Shown: positions 1-13,180, counted from the stretch's first letter. The stretch: DNA of 64,000 nucleotides from Hetaerina americana (GCA_022747635.1 JAKTNV010000006.1:68038590-68102589); one strand, 5' to 3'. Program-made: numbers and translations. Notes: generated by a model from the sequence alone, not told the origin.

Positions 1-234
1 GAGAATCCCTAATGATTCCTGCCGAATATCGGCATTAAATATCAGAAAATGTGTATCCTTGAAGTTCCTGAATAAAAAGAAGTGAAAAAGACATTTCTTA
101 CGGAATAAATGAAATCGAGTTAATATTTTCAGGAAAGGGCAAACTCTTAGGTTTTTGTACTGTTAGTATATATTTCATAGGGTATGCACATTAAAAGATC
201 ATTCGAGTCAGCCTGATAGGTATTTTGTGACAGG

Positions 235-690
235 ATATAGGAAAATGTACTGGAAAAGTAAGAGAGAGGTTGTACTAAGGTTTAGGTAGACCTTATTTGG
301 AATACATGGCAAGTAATTGGAGAATCCATGGTAGAAAACGTTAATTGAATAATTGGAATGGCTCAGGGAAAATCCGCTAAATTTATTAAAAATTGCTACG
401 AGAAGAGAGAAAGCTTGACGGTTATGTTGGAGGAATTAGTTTGGAGCTTCTTGAACCTGGAAAAGAGCGGGATAGCCTTTCAAGATAAGTATTTATTCTT
501 CCTTCGATTTTCAGAAAGGAAAAGACCACCTGAGTTTTCTTGGGACATAGAGGGAGTTATTATGGAGCCATTTTATGTTGGTAAGGCTAAGTTAAGAGTT
601 AAAGAAAGAAACCCTTAGAGAGATTCAAACATTCGTTCTTCCCTCGCTTGATAAGCAATTATAATAAAATCGAGCAATAGTGTCCCGAAA
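235..690 (+). pseudogene. CR1-like LINE, C-terminal (post-RT) fragment
   Basis: An 86-codon frame (358-618) and flanking out-of-frame pieces resemble the region after the reverse transcriptase in CR1-like LINEs. In order they give RPYLEYMASNW (family pattern VRPxLEYAASVWDP), then AKFIKNCYEKRESLTVML (pattern ARFV..YxRxxSVTxML), then FSWDIEGVIMEPFYVGKAK, then, in another frame, KHSFFPRLISNY (pattern SFFPRTIxxWN). The order and spacing fit; stops and frameshifts separate the pieces, so this is a dead 5'-truncated copy. The ATG at 358 is therefore not a real start. Similar C-terminal pieces occur at 28685-29280 and 12170-12620. The family call (CR1 rather than a related Jockey clade) is from memory of the motifs. 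Confidence 0.6.
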
Positions 691-1295
691 TATAAACTTT
701 AAGACTAAAAATAAATAAAATTACGTAGGCACAACAATTAATGCACGATGAATATAGGAATGTATGTAATTGAAAGAGTAAATTTGTAAATGAGTTAAAA
801 CATGAATGAATAGAATAATATTACTGCGTGTTTATCTTGTGACCCCACATACCCTCGTAATAGTTTGAGGAGCACTGTGTGGATGTAACTATGTTTTGAA
901 AGAAAATAAGAGAAGTGGTTAGAAAAGATAAATTATTGAGAGACGATGGAGGTTTCTTTAATTATACCGTCAATTTTGCACGTAAGATTTAGGAAGACAA
1001 ACCAAAGTTTTTACCATAGCGTTTATCTCATACTATATTCCTTTAGCTGTTAAAAAAAACAGCTCACTCACATCAAAGGATTAATGTGTACCACTCCTTT
1101 GAAATTTCACAGCACCGGTCTCTTCAGCAGTTCGGAAACAAGTGGGCTTACTTGCTCTACTCATTGGTGGAGGATGAGTGAGAGCGCGGTTAATGTGTAC
1201 GTTGAATAAAGGAACGTGAAAGAAATTTTAGGATAATGGCGGGGGGGGGAGTGTGCGAGAAGGAGTAGTAGGGGAACGCTTATTCGGCCAAAAAA
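691..1295. other. No recognised feature
   Basis: AT-rich sequence, becoming more balanced after about 1080. I see no coding similarity, RNA gene or ordered repeat here. Confidence 0.5.
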
Positions 1296-1299
1296 TTAA

Positions 1300-1910
1300 G
1301 AATGAGCTCATTCCAACTGAAGATTATACTCGGGTCACTCCATACCCTCCATCGACCCTCTTCTCACCACCTCGTGCCATTCCTCGCCCCTCTCCACCAG
1401 CCTCCTTGCTCTCCGAGCGCGCCACTTAAAATTTGCGCGAGCCTTTTGATTTATTCCTCCCTTCATGCTTTGTGCTCTTTGTGAAAATCCACTCTTCGGG
1501 AGTGGTGGCAAGGGTCGTGCGAGGCAACGGGAGAAAGGGCAAAAAGGAGAGAGAGGGGAAAATGGAGATATCTGGGAAGTTGGCTTCCCTGCATGTCCCA
1601 GCCCGCGTCTCACTTTCTCTTTCCTTCTCTCCGTTCACCTTCTCTTTTCTTTGTCTCTTCCTCCTGGAAGATTCTCACTCAACCCCAATCTCCCAGCTCC
1701 ACGTCTCTTTTGATTTTTTATTTCTGTTTTCGCGTCTCGAGGATTTTTCTCTTCGATTAAATTCTCCTTGAGCCCTACTCCTTCCCATCCCTCTCTTTCT
1801 CCTCCTCTTCATTCTCGATACGCTGCTTCAGCGGAATGATTTCGTTTCGTTTGCCGTTTTATGCCAAGAATGGAAGTTGTTTTCCGTTCTCCGGGCCCTG
1901 GCGTTGGAAA
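1300..1910. other. GC-richer, pyrimidine-rich island
   Basis: This stretch is visibly richer in C and T on the + strand than its surroundings and contains several CpG dinucleotides. Overlapping frames of 60-112 codons are open on both strands, but polypyrimidine DNA has few stops, so openness means little. No domain is recognisable in any frame. It could be a promoter or 5' UTR region, an exon of a fast-evolving gene, or an old repeat. Confidence 0.35.
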
Positions 1911-2279
1911 TGTCTGAGACTACGAGTTAAAATGTCTTATAGAGTGTAGTAAAGGAGTCATATAAAGAAAATATCCATTTAGTTACTCATTCTGACTAGG
2001 AAAATAGTGAGATACAAGCAGCATCAAGATATAAATAACAGATCAATATTTCAGTGCCCTTGCCTTAAAATAGGTTTCAGCGATATATTTTTCCTAGATA
2101 TTTAGAAACTTCACTTTTCAGGAACAGATCAGCCAAAACATTCCTACACTTATATTATTAAGACGTACCTAAAATATGTAGTAATGGTCAGTCTTTATCA
2201 ATGAAAAACCTACCACCAGCGATAAACTACCAATAATGAAGACCAAGTCTCACACCTGTGCTGTAGTTAATGGAGAACT

Positions 2280-2622
<343 letters not shown>

Positions 2623-2639
2623 CATATAACTATGAAATT

Positions 2640-3880
2640 CTCACGGATGTGCATAATAATGTATACCATGCCTCTACCAGCGAGCAAAAAAAACCAAAGA
2701 AACACACCCAAAGGAAAAGAAACTCACACGTTTTCGAATTTTCGGTTGTCCAGCCACCTTTCTCAAGGAAGTGAAATAAGGAACTGAGGAGAAGGCTCTA
2801 ACAGGAGCCGGAGACGCAGGATGGAAGGGGAAGGTGGGGAAAGGTTTGTGACGAAAGAAGTTCGGAGGGGAATTTTTAGAATTGTGGGAATGATATGGAA
2901 GGTGTTAGAAGCGGAAGGAGGATGAAAACATGTGAAGATTGGAGGAATTAATGTCTAATAATAAAACCTGGCTCATTCTAGGAACCCAGGAGCCAGATAT
3001 AAGCCTGCTCCATTGTTTTCAGTTTCAGTGGAGGGTCAAAGGGTGGGAAGGAAGCTAATATGGAGACACTATAGAATTTATCAAAGAGAGCATTGTGTTC
3101 GGGGGCGTGTTTTTGGATTGGGAGCATCGCAATCAGGGAAATATTCTTGCATAAGGCCCGGTGGTTATTGATTCTAATATTAAGGCATGTAGTACATTGT
3201 CCAATAAAACAGGCAAGGGAAAGTTGGCACTTCAGAAGGTAAAATATATTTGCTGGAAGTACATTAGGAGTAAAGAATTGGTAGGATAGGGTTAAAAAGC
3301 GGGTGGGACAGGGATGGGGTTCGGGTTTTTAACATAGGACATATTGTGCATCTAGGGTTATTGTAGGACATGGGAGTGGCTTTGGGACAGGGCGGGGATT
3401 TAAGGAGTGGATTAGCTGATTTGAGGAGATCCGATAAGTTGGCGGGATGTTTGAAAATAACGGAGGGGAATTTGGGAAAAAGGTTGGTGGTGGAATTATG
3501 GTTTTTTAAAATAGGGTAGAGGTTTTTTAGGATTGATCTCAGAGACTAAAGGTCAGGGAATTATGCGATACAAATCAACAGAAGGTTGGTTTATATGGTG
3601 GAGAAAGGTTTGGGACGGTAAGCATGTCTTCGAAATATTTGATTTCGGGATTAGGGATTCAGGATAACCTCATTGGAAGAGGAAATGATGTAGATTTGAG
3701 AGGAATTTGTCTAGGGAGTCGGGGTGATTGAAGATTCTGTGTCTTCTTATGGAAAGGAAATAAGAAATGGAGCGTTTGGTAAGATCTGAGGCGGTAACTT
3801 TTATAATGTAAGTATTGTTCTTTGTTGGTCGGTTTATATGCGCAGAAGTGTGAAATTTTTTGTCTATCCAGCACCCTTGT
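2640..3880 (-). pseudogene. Penelope-like retroelement fragment: linker and GIY-YIG endonuclease end
   Basis: Read on the minus strand from about 3880 down, broken frames give the C-terminal half of a Penelope-like protein. A Cys-containing linker is readable (NNPRCTICPML), followed by a GIY-YIG-type nuclease region: YLLKCQLSLACFIGQCTTC, where the FIGQ position corresponds to the family YIGQT motif, then RINNHRALCKN (pattern RxNxHR), then EQAYIWLLGS. Frameshifts and stops separate these, and the reverse transcriptase half is missing. The low-coordinate end carries, on the minus strand, CTTGAGAAAGG followed about 25 nt later by CGAAAACG, the style of sequence found at Penelope ends. It stops close to the (TA)n tract. 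Confidence 0.6.
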
Positions 3881-3884
3881 GCAT

Positions 3885-4080
3885 CAACACACTGATGTCG
3901 GCGTCTGTGCCACGTTTCTGGTAGGCTTCCTGGAAGGAGTTATTGAGAAATTTCTCAGACACCTCGTAATGGGTTATTCGAGATAATACAATGGTCAAAA
4001 TTGGCACTCAAAGGGATATCCATAGGTCGTACTCAAAGACACATCTCTCGTCATCAGTAATCACTTGCTCTAAAAAATTC
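3885..4080 (-). pseudogene. mariner transposase scrap
   Basis: The minus strand reads VITDDERCVFEYD from about 4070, matching the first catalytic-Asp motif of mariner transposases (ITGDETWVYEYD). About 100 bp further on is FQEAYQK and, after a frame change, WHRRRHQCVDAQG, which resembles the mariner C-terminal signature (FQ..W..RW..C....G). The second and third catalytic motifs between them are gone. Terminal inverted repeats were not found. It abuts the Penelope-like fragment. Confidence 0.45.
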
Positions 4081-4204
4081 GGTCCACCCGCAAGATCTGG
4101 AGGCACTCTCCTTCTCTCGAGGTTTTCGACCCACTGACCAACTCAGGCCTCGTCCCACCTACATGTCCACCCGGATTTGCTTCGGCAGGTGAGTTATTAC
4201 ACAC

Positions 4205-4398
4205 TACTTAGCGGATTCAGACTTCCATGGCCGACTGTGGGAAGACGGCACGTGGAAGGAGCCCCGCGTCTTCTCAAATTAAAAATACGTGTTGGATGTG
4301 TACAGTGATGCGACGCCGTTTCAAGTGGCGTGGGTCGTCCCGCTCTTGACGACCACGGAGATTTGGGCAATCGAACAGGAACGCCCGCTCTCACTCTG
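4205..4398 (+). pseudogene. possible retroelement RNase H-like fragment
   Basis: One frame reads LADSDFHGRLWEDGTWKEP, a stop, then VLDVYSDATPFQVAWVV and AIEQERPLS before the junction with RTE copy A. An Asp-Ala-Thr/Ser context after a beta strand of this kind surrounds the first catalytic Asp of several retroelement RNase H domains. Only one motif is visible, an in-frame stop interrupts it, and the piece is short, so the assignment is tentative. It is more GC-rich than its neighbours. It could equally be unrelated coding debris. Confidence 0.2.
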
Positions 4399-6110
4399 CA
4401 CTTCCTTATTTGTTTTTTATCTGTCCACTTCACCTACTCAATCCTTCTCCAGACTCACATTTCAAATGCCTCCAATCTTCGTCTAACTTCCTGCTTCCGG
4501 GACCACGCTTCCGTGCCGCACATAACTACGGTCCACATGAAAGTTTTGACGAGCATTTTTTTAACACCCTCACTCAACGTCCCTGTCAATATTCCGCCTC
4601 GTGAAATCTTCTTTACCTAACGCAATAATTCTCCAACTTTCTCCGCTACTTTGGCCATTTGGATCCAAAACATTCCTGAGATAGTTGGATTGTTCCACCT
4701 GTTCATGTTTAGGAACTTCTATATTGATATTTACTTTTTGATAGTTTTTCTCTTTCTGAAAACCCGCACAACATTCGAATTATTTACATGTATTCTCGTT
4801 CTATACCTATTGTGCTGATTTTCCTTGCATATCCTTGGCGGGCTGAAAAACTAAATCTTAATTATCAGGAAACTTAACTGATTTTATAAATTACTCACCG
4901 GCATTCTTTCCTAACTCCAAGTCTTCCCATTCCTCTTTAACCATTTTCTAGTCATATACGTTGAACAGCACCGAAGATAATAAACCACCCTACCCTACTC
5001 CTCTTCCAAACACTGTCTATCTGGACTCTCCGTCCACCACTCGTACCTGAGCAGGATGAAAAGCCTTCTCAAAATCTACAAAACAGGCAAATACCCTCTG
5101 TATTATATTATGTATAGCCATTCCTCTCAATTAGTGATTTAATTTCTGCAATGCCATCGTACGTGTCTCTCCCCTTCCTAAACAACAACTGATGTCATAT
5201 ATATACGTAATCACTTGTCTTACTCTTCATTCTATGGTTGATGATCCTGATAAACAATTTAGTCGCGCACGAAATCAGCCTTTTTTTATATGTAATCCTC
5301 AAATGAATTAGCCTTTTCCTTTTATGGAATAGGAACAAAAACTGATCTTGCGAGTTAATGCCTCCCTCCTGGATGCTACGAATAAGACAATAAAATTCTT
5401 GCTTCCACGTTTTTGTAATTCTCTTTACTCTTCTGTATTAGTGTTTTCCTACCTCAATGGCCTTATTTGGGTTCAATTTCCTTAATATTCATTTTATATC
5501 GACAGCGAGTAATTGTGGACATTAGCTATCTTCATTCACGTCGTATTATCCTTATTTAATCTTTCTGACCTCATACCTCTACTATGAAGGGCTTCTACAT
5601 ATGTATTGTTTCCACCTCTTTTGAATTTCTTCTGGTTCAACTAGTATTTTTCTTGACCTTTATTTGAATGTGTGCAACGATATTTACGCCTCACCAGTTT
5701 AAGTGTTTTGCATAGAGCACCGATTTAATCTTTTCTCTATAACCTTTCTATATCCTCACACTGTTTCTTTCTCCATACTCCTTTCATATTTTTTGTTCAC
5801 ACTTCAGGTAATTATTTAACTTTTTATATCTCTTTACACCTAATTTGGAATTAATATTTTTCCATTTCCTTCTCTCAAATATGTTTATAACTGTCACGTC
5901 TGTAATCCATGGTTTCTTTAATTATTAATTTTTTTTTCTGTAGTTTCTTTTCCGGATTTTAATATCACTTTCATAAAATCTTCCGATTTTTTATATGTAG
6001 TACCGAGCTCCCTAGACACCTGTCATAATTTCCTCAATCGCCTGATGAGACTTCTTCTTGATTGATCTCGAGGGTTAGTACTTCTACGTTCCATTTCCTA
6101 TGAAAAAATA
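4399..6110 (-). pseudogene. RTE-type LINE, copy A (RT and C-terminal part, 3' truncated)
   Basis: Minus-strand frames, from high to low coordinates, match copy B at 52.9-54.8 kb in the same order: a pre-RT linker (TDVT, RRKWKNINSKLG), RT start FRKGRDTYDGIA, DFEKAF-like motif, VRVVDGES, SSVLFNVYD, then QVEQSNYLRNVLDPNGQSS, GTEAWSRKQEVRRRLEAFEM and VKWTDKK. Many stops and frameshifts make it dead. Similarity ends abruptly at about 4399 inside the C-terminal region, so the 3' UTR and tail seen in copies B, C and I are missing. LINEs normally lose the 5' end, so the missing 3' end needs a later deletion, recombination or insertion. Confidence 0.75.
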
Positions 6111-6339
6111 AAAATAAATAAACAAATTTAAGTATACATACATATATTACATCACATTTCTACAACAAAGGTTTCACCTTAATGTTGCAGTATTAGGTTA
6201 ATTTACATTGTGATGTGAGTATATATGCTCTTAAAATGGGGATGCTTGAATATTGAAGGGGAAGGAAGGGGGCGGGGTCCATTTCAGTTAGTCTTGTAGA
6301 GGTATTGTTGAAAGCATTTATTTTTGGGCCATATTGATC

Positions 6340-6930
6340 TTTATTTTGTCCGAATGCTTCTCCCGACGCCACTTTAGTCCTCTTTTTCTCTCGGTAGTTT
6401 TTTTCATTGTAGGCTCAAACATACGTTAAGGACCGCATCTTTTCTTCGGATCGCCAAGGATATTCTTGCTTCCGGTCCCTCTCTTTCTTCGCCAAAGTTT
6501 ATCCAAGCTCCGTCCAATAGCTCTCAGCGTGTTCTAATTCCCTCTGGCAATATGCCTTTTCACTCATTCGCATCGTTCATCTTTTTTTCTTCCCACTTCC
6601 TACTTTCCACGAACCAATTCTTCTCCTCCACTCTTCTCGCTGTTCGTTCTTATCTTCGTTCAAAAACAACCTTGAAACCCATTCGACTTATGTGCTGTCT
6701 GCATCAAAACGTCCTGCAAAAGCCGCAGCTCTCCCATATCTACGTCAGCATAAGTTTTTCCCCGAAAGAGAGGATGGGAGTGGGGGTTGATGGAGGGAAA
6801 GAATGGATTTGGGAGGATTTGGGGTGAGGATGGGAAGTAGAAAGAAAGAAAGGCAGCCACGTCGAAGGTTCCTGACATCTGGCGGTGGACTGCCGAACAC
6901 AATAATTGGCCAAAATGGCGCCACAAAGCG
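6340..6930. other. GC-richer island
   Basis: C/T-rich on the + strand to about 6660, then G/A-rich and mixed to about 6930. Short open frames on both strands show no domain. A CCAAAATGGCGCC stretch at about 6911-6923 resembles a YY1/Pho-type site, which alone is weak evidence of regulation. No gene could be assigned. Confidence 0.3.
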
Positions 6931-9900
6931 TTCAGGCAGCAGCAAAGGCATTGACATGCGCGTATTGGTTGACAAATTGATGACTCTTTGGAAATTTTGC
7001 AAACGAAAAAATTGAAGATGTTGATGAAATTTTTTTTTTAGATTTTAGTTTAAAGCGTGCATCGCTTTTTTCGTGTCAAATGGGAGCAAAAAATTCTTGA
7101 ATTCGTACTGCATGATGCATCCTGATCAATCTAGGTTTCAGGTGTGAGGTAAGTCTTGTTTTTTTGTCGAGATTCAAGAAAATTTCTTTAGATATTTTTT
7201 ATTCCGTGTGCGCTTGCTCAGGGAACGATATGTGGTTTAGTGCAGCGTATAGTTAACCATATCGTAGTGGTCCCCATAAATACGACGCCCATGAACAAAT
7301 CCTTCGTCGTAATCTAATGTAAATGGGAAAACAATTTAAAGGTTAATTGTTCCGAATTGAATATTTAAGTTTTGTTTTTAATATATTGCATTCGTAGCAA
7401 CCAAATATATCGAATATTGGCTACTCAGGGTTATTTATTTGCACCAAACAAAGTCGTTTACGACAACTATTCATATTCAAATGCATTATTTCTTTCCACG
7501 CGGAAAGTCATGATTGCGATTATGCATGGCAAAATGTTTTTTTAATCCTCCAGGAGATAATCGCAATTCCCCAGAAAGGTATTTACGCAGGAAAAAATTT
7601 ATGACACATACGATAATATTTGTATGCATTTGCGTTTCTTTAATGTGAATAAAAGTTAACCGAATGTGAAAATCCCAATGGCAAAATCATATATTTTCGC
7701 CTTTTCTGCATTCTTGTTTTTTCAATCAATCGAACGCATTGAGATCGATTCCATATATTCTATGAATAATAACTGCATCGCCGAAGGGTATTAATATCTT
7801 TTTATTCAGAGGAAAATTGTCATCCAAGTTTTATATGAAATGCATCATGTTTTCATAACTGATAATGTTTTCTTGAAATATAATGTTTCACTCATTATTC
7901 AAACTAATTTGAGTTAAATGTCAAGCGGTGTATAATCAATTAGCTCCTATTGGCATAATGAGTTTTAGAAACTCGATCACTGCCTTTATGAAATTTCTTA
8001 TGTTTTTTTATCCACTAGAGCGATCGTCATCTACTACGCGTTCATAATGCCGTAGATGAAAAATTTTGAAATTTCATTAATGTTCTTCTTAAAAGCATTT
8101 AACTAAATTATCACTCATGTCTATATAACGCCTGTCTTTCAGTGCAAGTAATATAGAAATTTTGTTTTTAACTGAATACATTTTAATCTAGAAATTTTGT
8201 TTTTAACTGAATATCTATTAGTGGAAAGCAAAGATTCTCGTTTGAGATTGATTTTTTTTGACATAGTCTATTAATTTGTGTATATTTTGTCAGATTTTAA
8301 TGAAAATTTGTTTTGGGACCAATTTTGACAGCCCTAAAGAGGATCATTCTTTCTCGTGTTAAAACATGTTTATTCTTAAATGTCTGTTTCTTAAAAATTT
8401 TTAAGGTTTCAATGGCCCTATGTCTTCTCTCTGGCGTTGTATAGTAATTGCGAAAATATTTTTCAATTTGAAGATTTGGATCTTTTCTCTTTGGTTATAT
8501 CTATCATTTACTGTCCTCATCCTATGAAAGGAGCCTTAATATGCTTCCAAAAATTGCAAGGAGGAAATCAGATCAGCCTCTTATATTCATTACTGTCATA
8601 TGATTTTTAACTCTTGATAGGCGTTGACCTGAAAAACATTGCATGGAAAACCTGGATAAGGCATGATTTCCGAGAAACCTGGAAGTATAACCGTAGATAT
8701 TTTATAAATCAGCCAAAGTACTTCATTGAATTGCAGTCCTTTTAAAAATAAGATATTAAATATTTCAATCTAATTCAAATAAACATTATTGAAATGAAAA
8801 TGGGGTAAATATTAAGGCAATCGGAATCAGAATCAGGCCGAAAAATTACAGAAATCAATTAAATTTTGACTGGGTATTGCAATATCTTACAATTTTCATT
8901 ATCTTTTCGGGTCCTCCTAAATTCCATGGAAAAAATATTTTCACGTGTTCACGTAATCTCCCTTCCTCGTTACATAGCAAAATATCTCCAAACTTGAAAT
9001 CGTTGCTTTTTCTTCCCATTTTATCTATGTGTATAGGTCTCGCACGGCATGGTTGAAATGCAGTATTTAAATGCGTCCCTTCCTTTCTCCCATTGCACAG
9101 GTAAATTCCATCTTTTTGGTACGCAGCATCGCAAGGACTCACCATTAATATACATAGCTCACCCAGTATGGCTTGAACTTAGTCTAGATGGGAAGAAAAG
9201 ACGGACAGAATGTCAAAGTAAAAATATCGTATACATATCTTCTAATCTTCTACCCTTAGTCACTCTGCATTGGCTATCCAGAGCTGATAATTGTTCATTG
9301 ATTCTTCCAAAATGAGTTACATGGGGCGTACGGGGAAAGCATCCCCATGCTTACATGCTACAAGCGTATTTGGAAGGACATTCACTTTGAGAATTTAAAA
9401 AAATTCTCTCCCGACTAAGTTGAAGATAAGTCATGAGAATGATTTTTTGGTGGGTGTTTGATGAAAATGTTTCTTTATGAAATGGTTGCCTTAAAATCAC
9501 TGATTACGCAAACATAACTAGATGGCTGGCAGAACGAGCATTCGATATTTGGAAATTTACATTTAATTAGAGTTATTTTAGGTTTTCGGTGAAAGTATGT
9601 TTGGCACAGTAGCTGCAACAACTACATTTTACGTATCGTGGAGGCATCTCCTTATTTTACTCTCATTAATTCCGTTTTAAGTTCTTCATGCATTTTATCT
9701 TCTTGTCAACCAAATTTTTTTATTTTCTTCTTGCTAATTCATCCGATTATTTAGAATCGTTCTTCAATCACGAAATTAAACAATTAACTCCCCACTTTTT
9801 TGCCTTCCTCGGATTCTCCTCTTCTTCAACCATGTATAAAACTCGGCCGCTAGTAAATCAATGGTCATCTTTTCCCCTTCCCCCACTAAGACCAAGTTTC

Positions 9901-12160
9901 GGGACAATAAAGCTAGGCTACGGAGCATCAAAATGATATTTTAAAGGAAAAAATCATATTACCATTCATCCATTAACCACGATACCAAGTTTAAAACGAC
10001 TTAGTAGTTAGACTGGTTTTTGATCTACAACGTTTTAAAATTGGTTAGCATTAATTTATCCTCAATATTTTATTAATTGAATTTTGGAAATGGATATCAT
10101 TGCTGTTATTTACATCTATTCATTTCATAATTGAAAAATTTGGCAATGAAAAAACATCCAAAGAGTTCTTACGCTAACGAGGAATTCATTTTCCTTAAAA
10201 CTTTGTGAAATAATCTCCTCATTTATTGCTGAAATAATTGAATCTTGTTCTACTTTGCAATTCGTTCCAACCCGCTTTGCCCATTAATCCTAATATTTTT
10301 TCTCTTAAATTTCTAATCCAATATTTATAGTTACAACTTGTAGCCTAGAATAACAGTTTATTTCGTGTATTTATTGAAAGAATCATTCAGATACGTGAGC
10401 ATTTCATAATACTATGGAGGAATAATAAACTCTAGGTTAATAAAAAACAACATTTAAAACCTCTTTCCGGTTTGGTGAATGAGGGAAAGAAAATTATAAT
10501 ATAATTTTAATTTATGAAGTTTGATTAATTTATATAGTGCGTAAATCATGAAAAATTAATGATATTAACCAGTGATTGTAAGATTAGAGACTTAATTGAT
10601 TCTAGGAATGAAACTTCAATTCAATGCAGCTCAGGCAATGCAACATTAATGACCATGCCTTCATTCCACAGTAATTATCTCAGAAATAGGGATAAACGTT
10701 TTCTTAGCTCTCATGAAACTCAATTTAATGATTGAGCATAGTAAAACTTGTAGAGTAATGTTGATCCTGCAGCTAGAAAAGCATACACAGTAAAGGCTTT
10801 GAATTATTAATGCTCTTATTACACACTGTAATAAGGAAGTGGTCATAAATTGAGTCCTTAAAAGCCAGTAGATGAAAATGCCATTAATAAAAGTTTATTT
10901 CCATAAAGGCTAAGGTCTCCTCACCTTTCTACAGGGTAAGCATGGATTTATGAAGCTGTATTTCAAGCAATTGAATTTACAATAAGTAAATATTACATAT
11001 TGCAACAAAATATTACATAAATAAAATTAGTGGATATTTTTTTGGAGGATGGTATTATTTTTTTACAGTTATTTGGAAAATTTGGAAGGACGGTGAGCAC
11101 ATAAATAATTAGCCTAGGATTCCTACATATCGTAAGGAAGTTCAAAAGGAGCCACATGAAACCATGTAAAAAGACCTAAAAAGCCTTAAATTGTGGAAAA
11201 TATATTGGATAAATAAAGAAGTAGGAAATTTAATACGGTTAAAATTCATCAAATGGATGCTTATGTATCCACCTTTCTTGTGGATTACCTCTTCTTATGG
11301 ATTACCTTTCATGTATTTGATGAAACGAATAAGGTACAAGAACTACAAGATCACCTAATGGAAAGCATTATTTTTAAGAAAGTTGCAACTTTCCCAAGAT
11401 AGCTGGCTACCGTCGGCTTCGATGAAGAGAATAAGTATCATTGCAAATTCGCCAATTTTTTCTTTTTGGTAAGGTTTTGATTAAAGTAATTTCAAATTCT
11501 TCAAATGAAAGCCTCAAGGTATAACTTTTTTATTCATCCTAAACTTTATGCGGCAAAATATCACCTTCATTTTCTAAGAACTTATCTGAGGAAACCAAAC
11601 GTACAGGAGGAATTTCAACCCCCTTTTCAACATATCCCCACACAATTCCTATTACCTCCAGGAACATCGATATGATGGTAGTGAATTCAGGCACTGCCTC
11701 TCTTAGTACAAGCTGCAACGTTCCTTACAAATAAATGCATTGAAGTATTTGGACTGCAGAAAAGCTATTATCAAGATTATGACGTAAAGAATGAACTACT
11801 CAAGTATAGCAGTGTGTGGTTATTTTATGTAACACTATGTAAATTAATTAATACTAATTCTTATGTGTGCTTGGAATAATTGAAAATGATAGGATTAATA
11901 ACCTTTGATATGCAAGCGAGATGTCAGTCCCAAAAATCTTTCAGGGCTCTAACATGAAGGAGAGCCGAGAAAGCTCGGATTAGGGATACGAGGACTTGAG
12001 GGTGAAAGATAATGGCGAGTATCCATGAATTCTACCATGAGGAAACTACTCGAATTCCCGGATATGTTGTCGCTGGCTCACGTGTGAGGTCTAGGGGGAG
12101 TAGCTCCCAGTACTCTCGTAAAGAGAGATTCAATGGAGAGATAAGGTTTTCTTAGAATTC
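6931..12160. other. Long AT-rich stretch with no recognised gene
   Basis: About 5 kb of AT-rich DNA without recognisable coding similarity. The longest frames are 96 codons (minus, 8855-9145) and 88 codons (plus, 9049-9315), which overlap each other on opposite strands. Neither shows a known motif or a convincing splice context. The only ordered feature noted is the 25-bp direct repeat at 8154-8213. Most likely intron or intergenic sequence. Confidence 0.5.
8154..8213. repeat. 25-bp direct repeat, two copies
   Basis: The 25 bp starting TAGAAATTTTGTTTTTAACT at 8154-8178 recur without change at 8189-8213, a 35-bp period. The intervening 10 bp are not repeated. This looks like a small local duplication. 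Confidence 0.9.
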
Positions 12161-12169
12161 TTTAGTTCC

Positions 12170-13180
12170 CCGTAAGCTAGGGTGGTGTAGCAGGGGGTGA
12201 ATACACACAAGAAAATTTGACCCGAATTTAACTCTGCCGCAGTCCGACCATGTTATTCTGATCCTTCATCGTTCGCGGAAGTAATAACATCTTAAATCTT
12301 GTAAACATCTGTTCTCTGCTTAATCTTTCTAATTCTATTGGCATGATCTTGCCTACCGTATTACGACGGGGGTAACAATATATTTTCAATATTACTGATA
12401 AAGAATTATCCTTCTAAGTAATGCAAGAGATTTAATCTCTAGGTCAACCTTTGCTCCGTGAGTGATTCCCACCCTTGCCCCTCTGCAAATTTTGATATGT
12501 TATTCAGTTTATCATAACGATTTCTCACAAATCTAGCTCCTCTACGCTAAATGTGATCTGATTCTTTTGCAATTATTTGGGACTTCTGTGCCACCTGACA
12601 ATGTCTATCAGCACATGTGTATTTTTTATAATAATAATAATAATTATTATTATTATTATGATTATTATTCGGAATATTTACATATCCGTGAGGAACCCAT
12701 GTACTAGCAGCATATTTTTAAATGGGACCTAACCAGCGATTTATTTATTTAATTGAATCAACAGATTTCATTTATATATTCTTGATGCAGTAGGTGATCG
12801 AGAGGGAATTGCTTTTTTTTCAAAATCAAAATCAATCAATCAAAATCCATTTTTCAATAAAAACTTCATCAAACGCTCTTTTAAAAAAGTGCGTTTTGCG
12901 TGCGTTAAAAGTATAAATGCCAAGTATCCTATGTAGAGCGCTTAGGTCATCTGAAAGAGCTGCTTTATCCACAGGAATACGAATATCTCTGTAAACGAAC
13001 GAATCTTCGTCAAACAAACGTATCCTAATGGTAAACACTGAGTCAATGTCGTTAAAGTAAAGAAGGAATAAAAGAGGTCCGATAACACTTCCCTTGGGAA
13101 CACTCAAAGTAATTTCTACTGCACTTAAGCTAACTCCTTGTATGACTATTCTTTGTGCACGACAATCCAAAAGTTTTCAA
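12170..13180 (-). pseudogene. CR1-like LINE, RT and C-terminal fragments
   Basis: The minus-strand frame 13170-12832 reads as an RT segment: QRIVIQGVSLSAVEITLSVP, then KGSVIGPLLFLLYFNDIDSV (family GVPQGSVLGPLLFLLYINDI), then RIRLFDEDSFVYRDI. The last replaces the catalytic FADD box with FDED, so this RT would be inactive. Lower, at 12620-12170, the C-terminal part follows: ARFVRNRYDKLNNISKF, GWESLTEQRL, YGRQDHANRIRKIKQRTDV, and a 3' UTR containing GTATTCACCCCCTGCTACAC. An (AAT/ATT)n patch at 12629-12669 and missing RT sequence lie between the two parts. The 3' UTR resembles that after the copy at 28685-29280, supporting one family. Confidence 0.65.
12629..12669. repeat. (TAA)n-(TTA)n microsatellite
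   Basis: About 16 bp of AAT-type repeat switches directly to about 25 bp of ATT-type repeat, making a perfect self-complementary core. It lies inside the CR1-like LINE copy, between its RT and C-terminal portions. Confidence 0.9.

Noticed and set aside
8855..9145. 96-codon minus frame
   Set aside because: No motif, no clear splice sites, and an 88-codon frame lies antisense to it; not enough to call a gene.
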